Below, in pieces: positions 47,097 to 57,677 of a stretch of 64,000 bases of DNA (its first letter is position 1; each line of letters begins with the position of its first letter). The notes under the pieces are model-generated. The model saw only the letters and a program-made list of their open reading frames with translations. It did no database searches and had not been told where the DNA came from. The stretch comes from Corella eumyota (lineage: Eukaryota; Chordata; Ascidiacea; Phlebobranchia; Corellidae), in the NCBI GenBank assembly GCA_963082875.1, contig OY720100.1, forward strand, positions 2,542,001-2,606,000, written 5' to 3'. Both the position numbers and the translations under genes were made by a program.

Positions 47097-49888
47097 TTAC
47101 AAATATTTTCGTTTTTTCGCAGTGTTCATAAATGAATGCAACCTCCATTCCACGTCGGCCGAATCCGCCTCGTCCAATGTTCCAAGTTTAATTTCATACA
47201 CTAAAAATATTTATTTTTATTTACTCATTTTCTAACAAAAAATTTAGGAATTATAAAAAATTGTTTTTGAAGGATTATATTTTGATTTTAACGCTATGAC
47301 TTTACATTACGTTTTTTTTAAAGGTAATATAATTTTTAATATTTGTATTTAAAAAGCATGTGCTGGTGAAAAGTGTTTAAGCTAAAAGGAAATGCCAAAT
47401 TTAAGAGCAAACATTGTGGCATTGGTACGGCTCTAACCCGAAACCTTTCGGCTCGTAGTTTGCTGCTACGGCCGGTATACCGGACAACCACTACCAGACT
47501 TTATGTTTCGTTAAAATGGCGCCAACAAGCGATTAAATTTTAAATAAAATTAAAAATTTTAGTTAAAAGTACTTTAAATTTTAGAGGAGTCATGTAGTAA
47601 AAGTTGGCAATATGTTTTTTTTATTAAGTAAACGTTTGTATTTGAAACGTCATGACTTTTATATATATGTATATGTAGATAAATATATAAAAAAAACTTC
47701 ACAAGATAAAAACAATAAAAACTTTAAAGGTATTTAAATAGACAAATTATTGACTTACGTCTCATTTGAAACCGTGGGCCTACTTCTTTTAGATCAATTG
47801 TTTTATGATCTGGTTTAGAATACATGTGATGCCTGAACGAAATAAAATCATCTTCATTTGCAAAAGTTAAAACTCTTTTTGAATCCTCTTTAGGGACTGG
47901 AAATAATGCTTGAAGAATAGTTTTAACCTAAATGTGCAAGTTTTATTAATTTATTTAAATAGTAAAAAAAAGAAAAAATATTTTAAAATGAAGTCCATAA
48001 GTTTTATATTTGGAAAGTAATATTAACTACTGGTGTAGTGGTCAGAACACTTTCTACACTACATGAGGTTCTGTGCTCGATTCCCAGTAATCTTAAGTTG
48101 TACTCAGTTGAGTAAGTAATTAAAAGACTTACCCTTTACACAAGTAATTATAACAAACACAAGTAATTAAAATACTTACCCTTTCCCCAAGTTTTGAGTT
48201 AAAGTTATGAAATATAAGATGGGGATATGCCTCGGACATGGTTCCTACTTTAGGAATATCGTGTCTCATAACACAGCCTGCTAAGTTAAAGTAAGCTGTC
48301 GGGCCATAAGGAAGGTGTGATATAATCATTCCATCTGTTAAAATAAATTTGATACTTTTTATTAATTGTTTACAAAAAATTGTTTATCTGAAGCATTTTT
48401 TCAAAAATAAACTTGACGCTAACAGACAGTTAATAAATATATATTTTTTTTATTTGTGGGAAAGTGGACTACACGACCCAAACATAGAGTAACATCAGTT
48501 ACCCTAACCAAGTCTTAAATTGCCTTTGACAGCTTGAAATATTTTTATTATAATTGCCTTATATTTAAACTGCTGTTTAAGAGTTGGCTTTGCAGGAGTT
48601 TATATGATTTATAGTGCCTTACTTGGAGGCGCTACAGCATAAGAGCAGTGAGGATCAAACCCAGAACTTTTAATAGTAAGTAAAAAATAACAAAACATAT
48701 AAAATAAGAAACCTGTTTGCAGTTGTTAAATATCAAGCACAAATAAATTTTATTGTTAAAAGTTTACCTGGATTGCCTCTATGTTCATGTAAAACAACAA
48801 AGTCTGTGACATCATTGGCTCGACAAGCTGAGATTAAAGCTTTCATTTCATGGTTTCCTCGATTTAGCCTTTGTGAGTTTGGAAACAATAACTTCACCTC
48901 CTATAAACAAAGCAAAGATTTGTGTAAAAACTTGAATAAACATTTAAATAAAAGAAAAAAGATCATAAAAGAAAAACCCAATGTCCAGGTTAAAAATAGG
49001 TCGTGAATATTTTTTTCGCAATTTTTTATATTTTTACAGTATTCCTTGACAGAAACCAAACCAAAATTGTTGTTCTTAATTAAAATATTATTAATAACAC
49101 TTCTTGTAATACAACACCGAAAAAAAATTAACATCTTTTTTTAATAATATATAATTATTTTAGGACTTAAAGTAAAACCTTGGCAAACTGCTTCAACTTT
49201 GAGCTTGGGTCTCGAGAGGTAGTGATCATAATTTTAGGGTCCTCCACTCCAACCCATTTATATTCATCATCCATGTGACTTTTAACCCCTTCACCCCCTT
49301 TGTCGTCAAATTCAAGATTGGATTGTAGAGAAAGAGCATCCCTGCGAAGCTCAGTGGGAATTGCTTTGTTTTCTGTTAAAATTTGAAAAATAAAAACATT
49401 TTTAAATACTTTTCCTAAATATTTTAAATTTATTTTCGACTTCACGACTTACAGACTTAAGCATATGGTAACATTAGTTACCCTAAGTTACCCAGTTTAT
49501 AAGTGCTTTAGGCAGTTTAGAAAATTGTTAATAGCAAAGTCACAAAAGGCGGTACAGCATAAAAGCAGCGAGGATCAAACCAAGGGCCTTATGTAGTAAA
49601 GCCAAGTGTTCTGACCACTACAATGCGCAGTTAGTATATATTTTTATTTTAAAGCAAAGTTATTCAATATTTGGGTATAAAATAGTTATTACCATCTAAT
49701 GCCACTTTTAATTTATCTTTTCTTTCTTGAACTGTTCTTCTTTTATCCTCAATCGATTTCCGATAAATATACTCTCTTCTTTCCCTTGCTTGTCGCCGCA
49801 ACTTGAATAAATTTTATATATATTACATATTTAAATATATAAACAAATAGCAAAACATGTTATAGTAAGATTGTACTTAACTTACCAT
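47097..49888 (-). CDS. IMP4: IMP4, U3 small nucleolar ribonucleoprotein protein
   Basis: IMP4 is a Brix-domain component of the U3 snoRNP/SSU processome in the nucleolus, working with IMP3 and MPP10 in U3:pre-18S pairing and 18S rRNA maturation. Seven coding exons: 49886-49888 (only ATG), 49693-49801, 49179-49372, 48768-48900, 48180-48334, 47759-47927, 47097-47200; 867 nt, 288 residues (human 291). Residues 1-40 ([16 protein letters not shown]...) match the basic N-terminal helix. The Brix domain starts near residue 80 ([20 protein letters not shown]) and includes [35 protein letters not shown] and [15 protein letters not shown]. The C-terminus ends [10 protein letters not shown]. All key blocks are present and no break is seen. 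The last exon (47097-47200) is too short to stand out but was fixed by homology and phase. Confidence 0.96.
47410..47510 (-). mobile_element. Second tRNA-derived SINE family, head (copy 3)
   Basis: The reverse complement reads GTCTGGTAGTGGTTGTCCGG (A-box region), ACTACGAGCCGAAAGGTTTC and GGGTTAGAGCCGTACCAATG (B-box region). The latter two match the copy at 18520, and the first supplies the head those copies lack. It lies in the last IMP4 intron. Confidence 0.6.
48028..48120 (+). mobile_element. tRNA-derived SINE, head only
   Basis: CTACTGGTGTAGTGGTCAGA, TTTCTACACTACATGAGGTT and GCTCGATTCCCAGTAATCTT, then TTGAGTAAG. It is inserted in the IMP4 intron just 60 bp from the donor of exon 5. Confidence 0.75.
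48451..48672 (-). mobile_element. tRNA-derived SINE
   Basis: Reverse orientation: GTGGACTACACGACCCAAAC, GTCTTAAATTGCCTTTGACA, GGCGCTACAGCATAAGAGCA and GTGAGGATCAAACCCAGAAC. The outermost head is lost. It lies in the IMP4 intron between exons 4 and 5. Confidence 0.8.
49435..49632 (-). mobile_element. tRNA-derived SINE with internal loss
   Basis: Reverse orientation: CGACTTCACGACTTACAGAC, GGCGGTACAGCATAAAAGCA, GCGAGGATCAAACCAAGGGC and GTGTTCTGACCACTACAATG. The middle body is shortened. It lies in the IMP4 intron between exons 2 and 3. Confidence 0.8.
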
Positions 49889-50906
49889 GTTTATACTTCA
49901 ATCAACTGATCAACAAACTGACAACTGTTACAATTTTTATATTTTGTTTGTTATTAATTGATCTTTCAACCTGTTTTAGTCGCATTAGCTTTTTAAAACA
50001 AAATAACCGAAAAATTAGAAGCAAGGTAACCATATAATTTATAAATACATAATTTGTCAATTAAATATAAGGACCAAACTAACCTCTTAATGCAAGAAAA
50101 ATAGTTGAAAAATATTTTGTTTTTGTGATAAATAAAACGCACGTGTTATTTGTCCCGGAGCTTTTCGGCACGCGTATGGTGACCGGTAGTGACGGTGCCA
50201 AGCTAGTAAATATTTTTCAAACCAACAAAATATATTTAAAATACTGTTATATATATAAAAAAATATTAAAAAAATTGTGTATTTTTTATGTAAGTTAAAT
50301 ATAGAGTTTAATTTTTAAACTGTTTAGACCTCTGGCAAAATGCATAAAAAAGGTTTAAAAGTATAGGCCAAACACTTAAAATGCGCTCTACATTTTCTGT
50401 CTACGAACTGCCATACCCAAAGTTAATAAGATTAATAGCGTCCACAAGATTGCAAGCAATTTAACTGTAAAAAAATATGAAAAAATATTTTGCAAAAGTA
50501 CAAAAGAATGATGCGGGAGTAAAAAAATTATGGTCGGAAGCATAAGTTATAATCTACAACAATTTTGTTTAGCAGTTTTTCAACAAAATTATCGATATTT
50601 AAGCTTGAGGTTTTCACACTTAATGTAATTTAAACCAAACTTTAAGATAGCAATCTTTCTATCTTAAATTCTCCATAATTTATGCCAAACTTATGCCCCA
50701 AGGTTCGCGTTGTAAGTTTTTTCAATACGTAAAAATACCTTTAAACAATTTTTTTAAATTCTCAGAGATTCTCAACCAAAAAAATTTTCATGGTAGATGT
50801 TGCGATAAAACTAAACCACCTAACTTAAGAACTAACAGTTGTGGAAAACACACTTAAACCGGTTTTTACATAAAACTAAAATGTTGTTTCCAAACATATT
50901 TTCTCA

Positions 50907-50968
50907 AGTAAATAAAAACATCAAATAATTAATATGTAGTAAATAAAAACATCAAATAATTAATATCC
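50907..50968. repeat. Two-copy tandem duplication (~31 bp)
   Basis: AGTAAATAAAAACATCAAAT followed by AATTAATAT occurs twice back to back, at 50907 and 50938. It is a recent slippage-type duplication in the intergenic region. Confidence 0.85.
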
Positions 50969-51260
50969 TAGTTTGTGTTTAACTTATATTTTATTTACAA
51001 CATTAAATTATATCATAAATCACCTAATATTTCTTAACTGCTAACATTTAAATATTTAACCCAATTGTAAAGTATTACTTAATTTAAATAGGTGTTAAAA
51101 ATTAAATAGTTTACTATTTAATAAATGCAAATAAAAATATTCTGTATTGTTATGAGTAGGCGTATATATCAATGCTTGAAAAAAGTATTTGATCCTACTT
51201 TTTTAAACGAAATTCAAAACCAGATAAAATCTTCGTTTGCTGGCAATTTACTTCAATTTG

Positions 51261-51297
51261 ATTGGTTAATAGGCCCTGACATTTAGATATAAAACCG
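51261..51297 (+). promoter_or_regulatory. CCAAT box and TATA box of the Ly6/sushi/VWA gene
   Basis: ATTGG (an inverted CCAAT box) at 51261-51265 is followed 22 bp later by GATATAAAACC at 51287-51297, a good TATA box. Transcription would start near 51320-51330, about 100 bp before the start codon at 51429. A TTTTTAG acceptor-like sequence ends at 51420, so a short 5' UTR intron is possible. Confidence 0.55.
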
Positions 51298-51428
51298 AAC
51301 GTTAGAACGAACGCACGCAATAGCATAGAGAGATAACTATTGACTTCGTTTAATGAATATTTGTAATGTGATTTTAAGATGTACGTATGATTATTTGAAA
51401 CTGATTTGTTTATTTTTAGAACTTAAAA

Positions 51429-54400
51429 ATGATGCCAAGATCAATAATTTTAAGTGTTGTAGCTGTTTTCTTTTTTGTAACAATAACAAACGTTCAAGGT
51501 ATGTTTATGAAAAAAAAATTTTTTTTTTGTTTTAAACGAAATAGTTAAATCTATAATATCAATCTTTGAAAAAAAAGTGTAAAAACAAATGTAGAAGTAA
51601 TAACTTTGTTTTCATTTTGTAATTTTATTACCTATAGGCTGGTGTTTTGGTTATGATATAGAAAAATTAATAACTTTACACGTTTAAGACATACAAATTT
51701 AGTTAGTTGTAAATTTAAAAAGTTAAAATAATTTTATTTTAAGGTTTAACTTGTTGGGAATGTGAAAACGTTTACAGTCAAAATGAATGTCTTGAAAAGG
51801 GACAAGCAACTTTATGTGAACCAACCCAGGTTTAACGTCATACCAGTTTTACAAATTTTGTTTTTCATTTAAAACAAAGGTTTAACTTTTCAAATTGCTT
51901 TTTGTGAAACGCAACAAGTACGTTAGCACAATAAAAAAGTTTAATCAATCTTTTTTTGAACAAACAAAAATTAAGGCAAATGATATTAAAAAGATCCCTG
52001 TCAAAGTTTGGAAATTACCTTTCCGTTTAGTTTTATATAAAATAAATTTTAAAGACGAATTACTTTCACTTTGTGAATTTTTCTAAACCAATATCTTAAT
52101 TCGATCTGCATAAACCAAACCAGTTATGCAAGTCTTGTTTAAAATGTGGCGGTTTAGTGTATAGCTTAAGATTGGATCTTTTGCGCGGAACAAATTGGTT
52201 AACGAGATGAAAAAAGAGAAAATCAACAACCTTTTTATTTCAAACAAAGTAGGCATTATCCAGTAACTTGTGGTAATTTACTTGCGCAGTTTATTCACCA
52301 AGCCAAGCCAAGCATTGTTATATACAGATTACACCAAATATTTCTGTATCTACTATCAAAACATTTACCACAACCTCATTTTTTATTTAATTAATATTTT
52401 AAGGACACGTGTCAAATTACATTACGTCACGGAGGTTGGGGTGATGACCCCTTGATCGAGAAATCTTGCAAACAACTAGCTGCATGCGGATCAAACCATA
52501 TTCAGGTTAAAAAAACATAAAAAATATACTATTTCTGTTTATATGTGCTTCTGTTTATATATGTCAACAACAATTCAATGTTAAAAGCAATATTATAATT
52601 AGGATTTTTAGCTAATTAAACCCAAATTTAAATAAATGAAGCAAACATGTAAAAATAATTTTATACATTGTAGGACTCCCACCGAGCCTCAGTATTTGAA
52701 CGAGATTCGCAATGCAATATGAAACCCCCTTCCTCTGTTTGTAGATGCTGCTGTAGCACCGATTTGTGCAACCAAGATGTTTTATTCTGTGAGGGATTCG
52801 AGAAAGGAGGTAAACATTTTTATTCAAATTGTTTAATTTAAAAATGGAAACAATATTTAGAATAGTTCTGAAAAAAAAACTTGCGCTTTTACTTAAAAAA
52901 ACTTACGCTTTTACACCATATGATAGTTTAATTGCAAAACTTGGTTGTTTATAAATTTTGCCCCCTTTGAGGAAATATATTATAATTTGCTGTATATTAA
53001 AAATATATAGATATAAATTAAAAAAACAATACCCTAAAAATAAGATAATATTTTAAATATTCTTAAAATAACAAAAAGTCCGATAAACCTAAAGAACATT
53101 ACCAAGAAATTTTTAATTGTCTTAAAAAGCATATCGAAATTATCGCATGAAACCACAGTTATTTTAAGATTGTATCTTTAAACAGAACTGGTTGTCTGTT
53201 CTTTAGCGCAAGACAACATTAATAAACAAAAAAATAACATTTTAGTTGCCCCTAGAAAGGTTAAAAGGTAAATTGTAGATAACCTTTAAGATAAAAATAC
53301 ATGTTTTTAATGACGCACATAACCTATTAAAACGAAACATTTTAAAGTCCTTGACGTAATAATTTTTAGGTCTTAAAATAAATTACATATTATTCTTTCT
53401 GTATTTAAAATGAAAACAAACTAACAGAAGCTTAAAGAAACTGTAACTTGGTATAAAGCAGTACCAATCAAGCGTTTCAACCCAACGATTATTCTTTTTA
53501 AGATTTAATTTTTATATAAGTAAAACATATATGCTAAATAAAATTTATTTTAAGGTCTGCCATGCCTTGCACTAGAAGCTCCAGCTAACGGTGAAATTTT
53601 TGTGGAGTCAAATTTCGAAGTCTTAACAGGAGCGTTATTCTCATGTAATGAAGGATATAGCTTGGTCGGATCTTACAATTTAAAATGCAGTAAGCTATTT
53701 TAAGATATATTTAAAATAAACGCTAGTTCAAATAGTTTATAAACACTTACTTAAGATATTTTTTTAGAAAATGCGCAGGGCTATAGCCATCATTTATTTG
53801 AAAGTTTTAAATAACAAACTGCTAACCTTTTAAAACACGAGTATTATGCCACCACGAACACAAGTTTGTAATTAAAATTGCTTTAACGCAGTTTTTCAAT
53901 TACAAAAAACACCACCTATCAAAACCAAATCTTTAAAAGCCTGATTACAATCGCATTTAACAAATATAAAGACATTAAAACAACAAATTAAAACATAATA
54001 ACAACTTATTTGTTACAAGTTTTTAATTCCTACAAAATATCACGTTTTATGATAACCTTTAATTTACAAACAAGTCAGCTATTTAAAATTTATTAAACCA
54101 CAATAATAACCATGCAAATTAGGATAATTAAGTTTGACATTCATATATAAAGAAGCTAAATGGGGGATATCTATATGTGTCCACTATAAGGCTTTTTAAA
54201 ATAATTTTATAATTTCGCTGATAATGTTTGGTTGCGATCACATTACAACAAGCGATTCATAAGTTACTTGCCTACAAGTAAAAAAGAAGTTAAATAGGTT
54301 TACGCAATTTTCACTTTTGTATTAAAATATGTATTCACAGGTTTATTTAGCAAATGGGACAAAGAGCCACCGACTTGCGAACCTATCAGATGCCCAATGC

Positions 54401-56720
54401 TTTTACCCCAACGATTTGGATCAAAAAATTGCACCAACAGAAACAATTTAAGATCATCTTGCTCGTATGTTTACACAATTAGTTACGCAATAATTAACAA
54501 GCTAAAAAAAAAACAGTCGTGATCCTTGCCTTTATTTAATAAGGTTAAAAACAAACTAACACAAATTTTGCGCGATGTTCCTAAAATATGCATGAAATTA
54601 TTTAAACACCCTATGTTCGCTCTTAGAATGTCATGTAATATTAAATTAAAACAATGCACAGGTTTGACTGCGAAGAAGGCTACCGACTCCAGGGCGCCCC
54701 TGGTGACAACTACTTTCCCTGGTCTCCAATCGTTTGTCAACATAACATACGAATTCAAGATAGTATTGGTGTATGGAACCACCCTCAACCATTATGCGTT
54801 CGTAAGTGCTGTCAATTCTTTAGATAGCTTTGTATGTTTTCGTATTGATAACATCGCAAAATGTAATGTTAAGGCTATTTCGTGATACCTAAACTTACAC
54901 ATATATACTCCACAAGTTAAAATAATATATGTACTATAACTAAATGAAATACGTTTTACACCTACATTTAGCACTTCAATGCGAGGCACAGGTACTTAGA
55001 AACGGGAGAATAACTTGCACCGATAGACACTTTGTTGGTTCTAACTGTCGCTTTGCTTGTAACACTGCTGTAGGTTATCAACTTTACCCTGAGTCGTCGA
55101 CTGACAATGCTTGTCAACGAAACGAAGAATGGACTAGACCAGCACCGTGCTGCACCCGTGAGTTTGTTTACAAAGATTAAATACAACTACAAACCGAACG
55201 TGTTTTATATATAAACTTCATTTACAACAACCTGATTTGTGTAATTAAGCACCTTTTACTTATAATCGCACGGGTAACCGTTAAATGTTTATTGTATATA
55301 TTCTTGGCGCAATTTGAATTTATACAAGGCTGTTGCTACTAGCAAATATTTGTGATGCAAGTCCTTGTAAAACATTAGTACGTGTTTACTTAAATGTAGT
55401 TTAAACACATATCTTACCTTGTATTTTCAGTTCCATGTCCACCATTTGCTGTTATGGATTTTGCCGTTATTTTAGATTCATCTTCTTCCGTAGGTCTGGA
55501 AAACTGGAATAGAATGACTGCATTCGTTAAAGGATTTTTAGAGTACGCTTTAAACTAATCTTAATACCTCAATTTTAACTTAAGCTTTCCTAGTTTTAAC
55601 TATTTAAACGCTTAACATAGGCCAAACCTGCCTTTTAATTAATTACTTATGCGTTTGCCCTAAGAACTTTAATGTGCCTTTTTCAATAAAAACACTACGC
55701 CTGCTGTGTTTGCCGTAGTGATGTATTAACGTACTAAAGATTATAGAAAAAGTTGTTTTCTCTTTGTAAAATAAAAAGTAAAATGTTTTTGTTTATAATT
55801 CTAGTGATTTCGTCGTAAGAAATGATTCGTCCCATTTTGCGGTGATCAGATACAATAGAGTAGTTGATACGGATACCCAGGTAAATGCGTAGATGTTAAT
55901 TTAAATTACCTTTAAAAAATGGTTTTTACCTTTAAAAAAAATGGTTCAATATTAAATGTGTTGTTTTCAAGATTTTTTTTGATTCGTATCCTAATAGTTT
56001 GGAAAATGTTCTTAACGCCTTCGACAGGATTCCCTATGACGGAAGTGGTAAATATATACCTAAAGCTAAAGTATTCCGTGTACATTTATATCTATAAATA
56101 ACGTTGCCCTATGAAGATTTTTAAAACAAATTATGTACATAAATATGTATACGCCAATTATTTTATAAACTATACAATCCAGCAAGTATATATTCTGATA
56201 GTATATGTTACGACATCCGAAAATCTTTTATCTGGTAAAATTTCAATAAATCTATCATTACTTTTATAGGAACGAGAACTGGTAATGCGCTTAGCTATGC
56301 CGCTGATGTTCTTTTAAAAAGGGGCAACAGGCCAAATGCCAGAGACATCGTTTTGTTGATTACTGACGGAGCTTCGCAAGATGATGTTATTGAACCTGCC
56401 CGACGATTAAGAGCAACTGGGGCACTTGTAAGTAGCTTTTAACCTCACCTCACGATTTAAATTCCAACCTCTCCAACCTCATAACCTACCTACAAGATTC
56501 CAACCTCATAACCTCACGATTTAAATTCCAGGTATTAGTTCTTCCTGTTTTGCCACCAGTCGGTGCACTTGACCTTGATGAAATTAGCGCTATTGCTGGT
56601 CCAGGTAACGAAGCAAACATTATCGATGATGCTTTAGAAGGTGGCTTTGAAGCCCTTGACGAGGAGCTTACAAGAGATATCAGTCGACTTCTTTGTGGTG
56701 AACCGTGTGCTAACATATAG
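51429..56720 (+). CDS. Secreted Ly6/uPAR - sushi x3 - VWA domain protein
   Basis: Thirteen exons: 51429-51498, 51744-51829, 52404-52505, 52674-52809, 53555-53689, 54341-54464, 54662-54801, 54972-55157, 55431-55542, 55805-55880, 55972-56047, 56270-56427, 56532-56720; 1,590 nt, 529 residues, all phases consistent. Signal peptide about 1-23. Residues ~25-125 are a three-finger Ly6/uPAR-like domain closing with CCCSTDLCN. Three sushi (CCP) domains follow (~132-328); the first has four Cys, the second six and the third six or seven. The VWA domain (~332-520) has an intact metal site: D342-S-S-S-S346, Thr near 416/418, and ITDG with D447. No membrane anchor or protease domain follows; it ends [13 protein letters not shown]3-VWA recalls complement factor B without its serine protease. 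Adhesion or defence is a reasonable but unproven role. Confidence 0.88.
52810..53554 (+). other. Introns 4 and 5 of the Ly6/sushi/VWA gene
   Basis: The 745-bp intron here and the 651-bp intron at 53690-54340 are the longest in the gene. They separate the Ly6 exons from the sushi exons, so the domain border coincides with the longest intron. I see no coding exon, SINE or strong repeat in either. Confidence 0.5.
56443..56531 (+). repeat. Duplicated acceptor-like block in the last intron
   Basis: CCTCACGATTTAAATTCCA occurs at about 56443 and again at about 56511, where it ends in the functional AG acceptor of the last exon. CATAACCT and GATTCCAACC blocks repeat between them. The upstream copy reads TTCCAACC and lacks the AG, so it is not a usable acceptor. 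Confidence 0.75.
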
Positions 56721-57677
56721 GATTAAAAAGTATTGCCAATGTATAACATGACTTTATTTCACAATATAATCTTGCCCTGTTATAAACATAGAATTGTGGT
56801 GACTATAAACTGCTTTAAAAATTGTTTCTTGTAGTTTGTAGATTTTAAATAAATTGGTGTATATCGCATGGAACAAACTCTTTTGATAAAAAAAACATGC
56901 AAGATCAGTTGAAGGATTTAAACAAGGTTTATATAGGGCTATTTATTCATTAATAAGAGTTAAATTACGTTTCAATTTTTTTACAAATATCCATGTGATA
57001 ATTGCATAAATATATGCGTCTACAAAACAAAGTGCAATACGATAATTCTAGTTCAGATATAAATTTAATTATTTATATTTTATAACATTGGAAGTTTGTT
57101 GTTATCGTTTATAAGCTACATTAAAGTACAAATTTGTTAAGGCACCCAAAAATTGCTATAGCATTACAACAACTATTTTAATAGTTAGCAAATGAACTCA
57201 GAAGCTTTAAATAAATTTATGATTCGTCGTAGCTCATTTTAGCATCATTCCATTAAACTAATTGCAAAACGTTAATTTGTATAAAAAGTTTGCATACAAT
57301 ATAAAAGGCACACTATTTACTTATCATGTATAAAAATGAATGGCATTTGAAGTTAGTATTAAAAAAGGTTAAAAAATGATGTGTATAAAAATTTGGCCAA
57401 TATAAAAATTTATAATACAAACTTCGCCTCTACAAATGTTTTAAATATTAATCTTGCTAAACAAATATTTTCTTTGTCTCTCTCTTTTTTATACACTAAA
57501 TGGAAAAAGATTTTATCAAAATCATTTTAAATTAAAATTGACAAGATACCTCAAAAATAGATAAGTTAGTAACCTAAAATTTGTATGGTTTGATATGATT
57601 TTGTTTAAGATAAATCCTTAGAAGAAAGTGTCAACTTACCATAATTTGAACCTTTTGGTCTCTATATTTACATTAGT
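56721..57677. other. Tail-to-tail gap with poly(A) signal of the VWA gene
   Basis: The gap between two converging genes is 957 bp. AATAAA at 56848-56853, 128 bp past the stop, is the likely poly(A) signal of the plus-strand gene. The minus-strand EGF gene must end its 3' UTR in the upper part; I could not choose one signal. I see no gene or known repeat. Confidence 0.55.

Larger units (their letters stand above)
49889..51428. other. Divergent promoter region of IMP4 and the Ly6/sushi/VWA gene
   Basis: This gap of 1.5 kb separates two divergently transcribed genes. A local GC/CpG-rich patch at about 50155-50205 (CCCGGAGCTTTTCGGCACGC, then GTGACCGGTAGTGACGG) lies about 270 bp upstream of the IMP4 start codon and is the likely IMP4 promoter. 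A two-copy tandem duplication sits at 50907-50968. The plus-strand gene has its own TATA/CCAAT pair at 51261-51297. No other gene is seen. Confidence 0.55.

Noticed and set aside
44421-49888. IMP4, the TIL-domain gene and VPS13D as one operon
   Set aside because: They share a strand but the gaps are 857 and 777 bp, far above the very short spacers usual in Ciona operons, and the two lower genes have their own plausible upstream regions.
51895-52086. 63-codon plus-strand frame between exons 2 and 3 of the Ly6 gene
   Set aside because: It lacks cysteines and homology, lies wholly within an intron with good GT-AG ends, and is Lys/Phe-rich as expected from AT-rich DNA.
54483-54885. Overlapping open frames of 101 and 119 codons at the sushi 2 exon
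   Set aside because: They run through real introns and in the wrong frame for the sushi cysteines; the spliced model explains the region.
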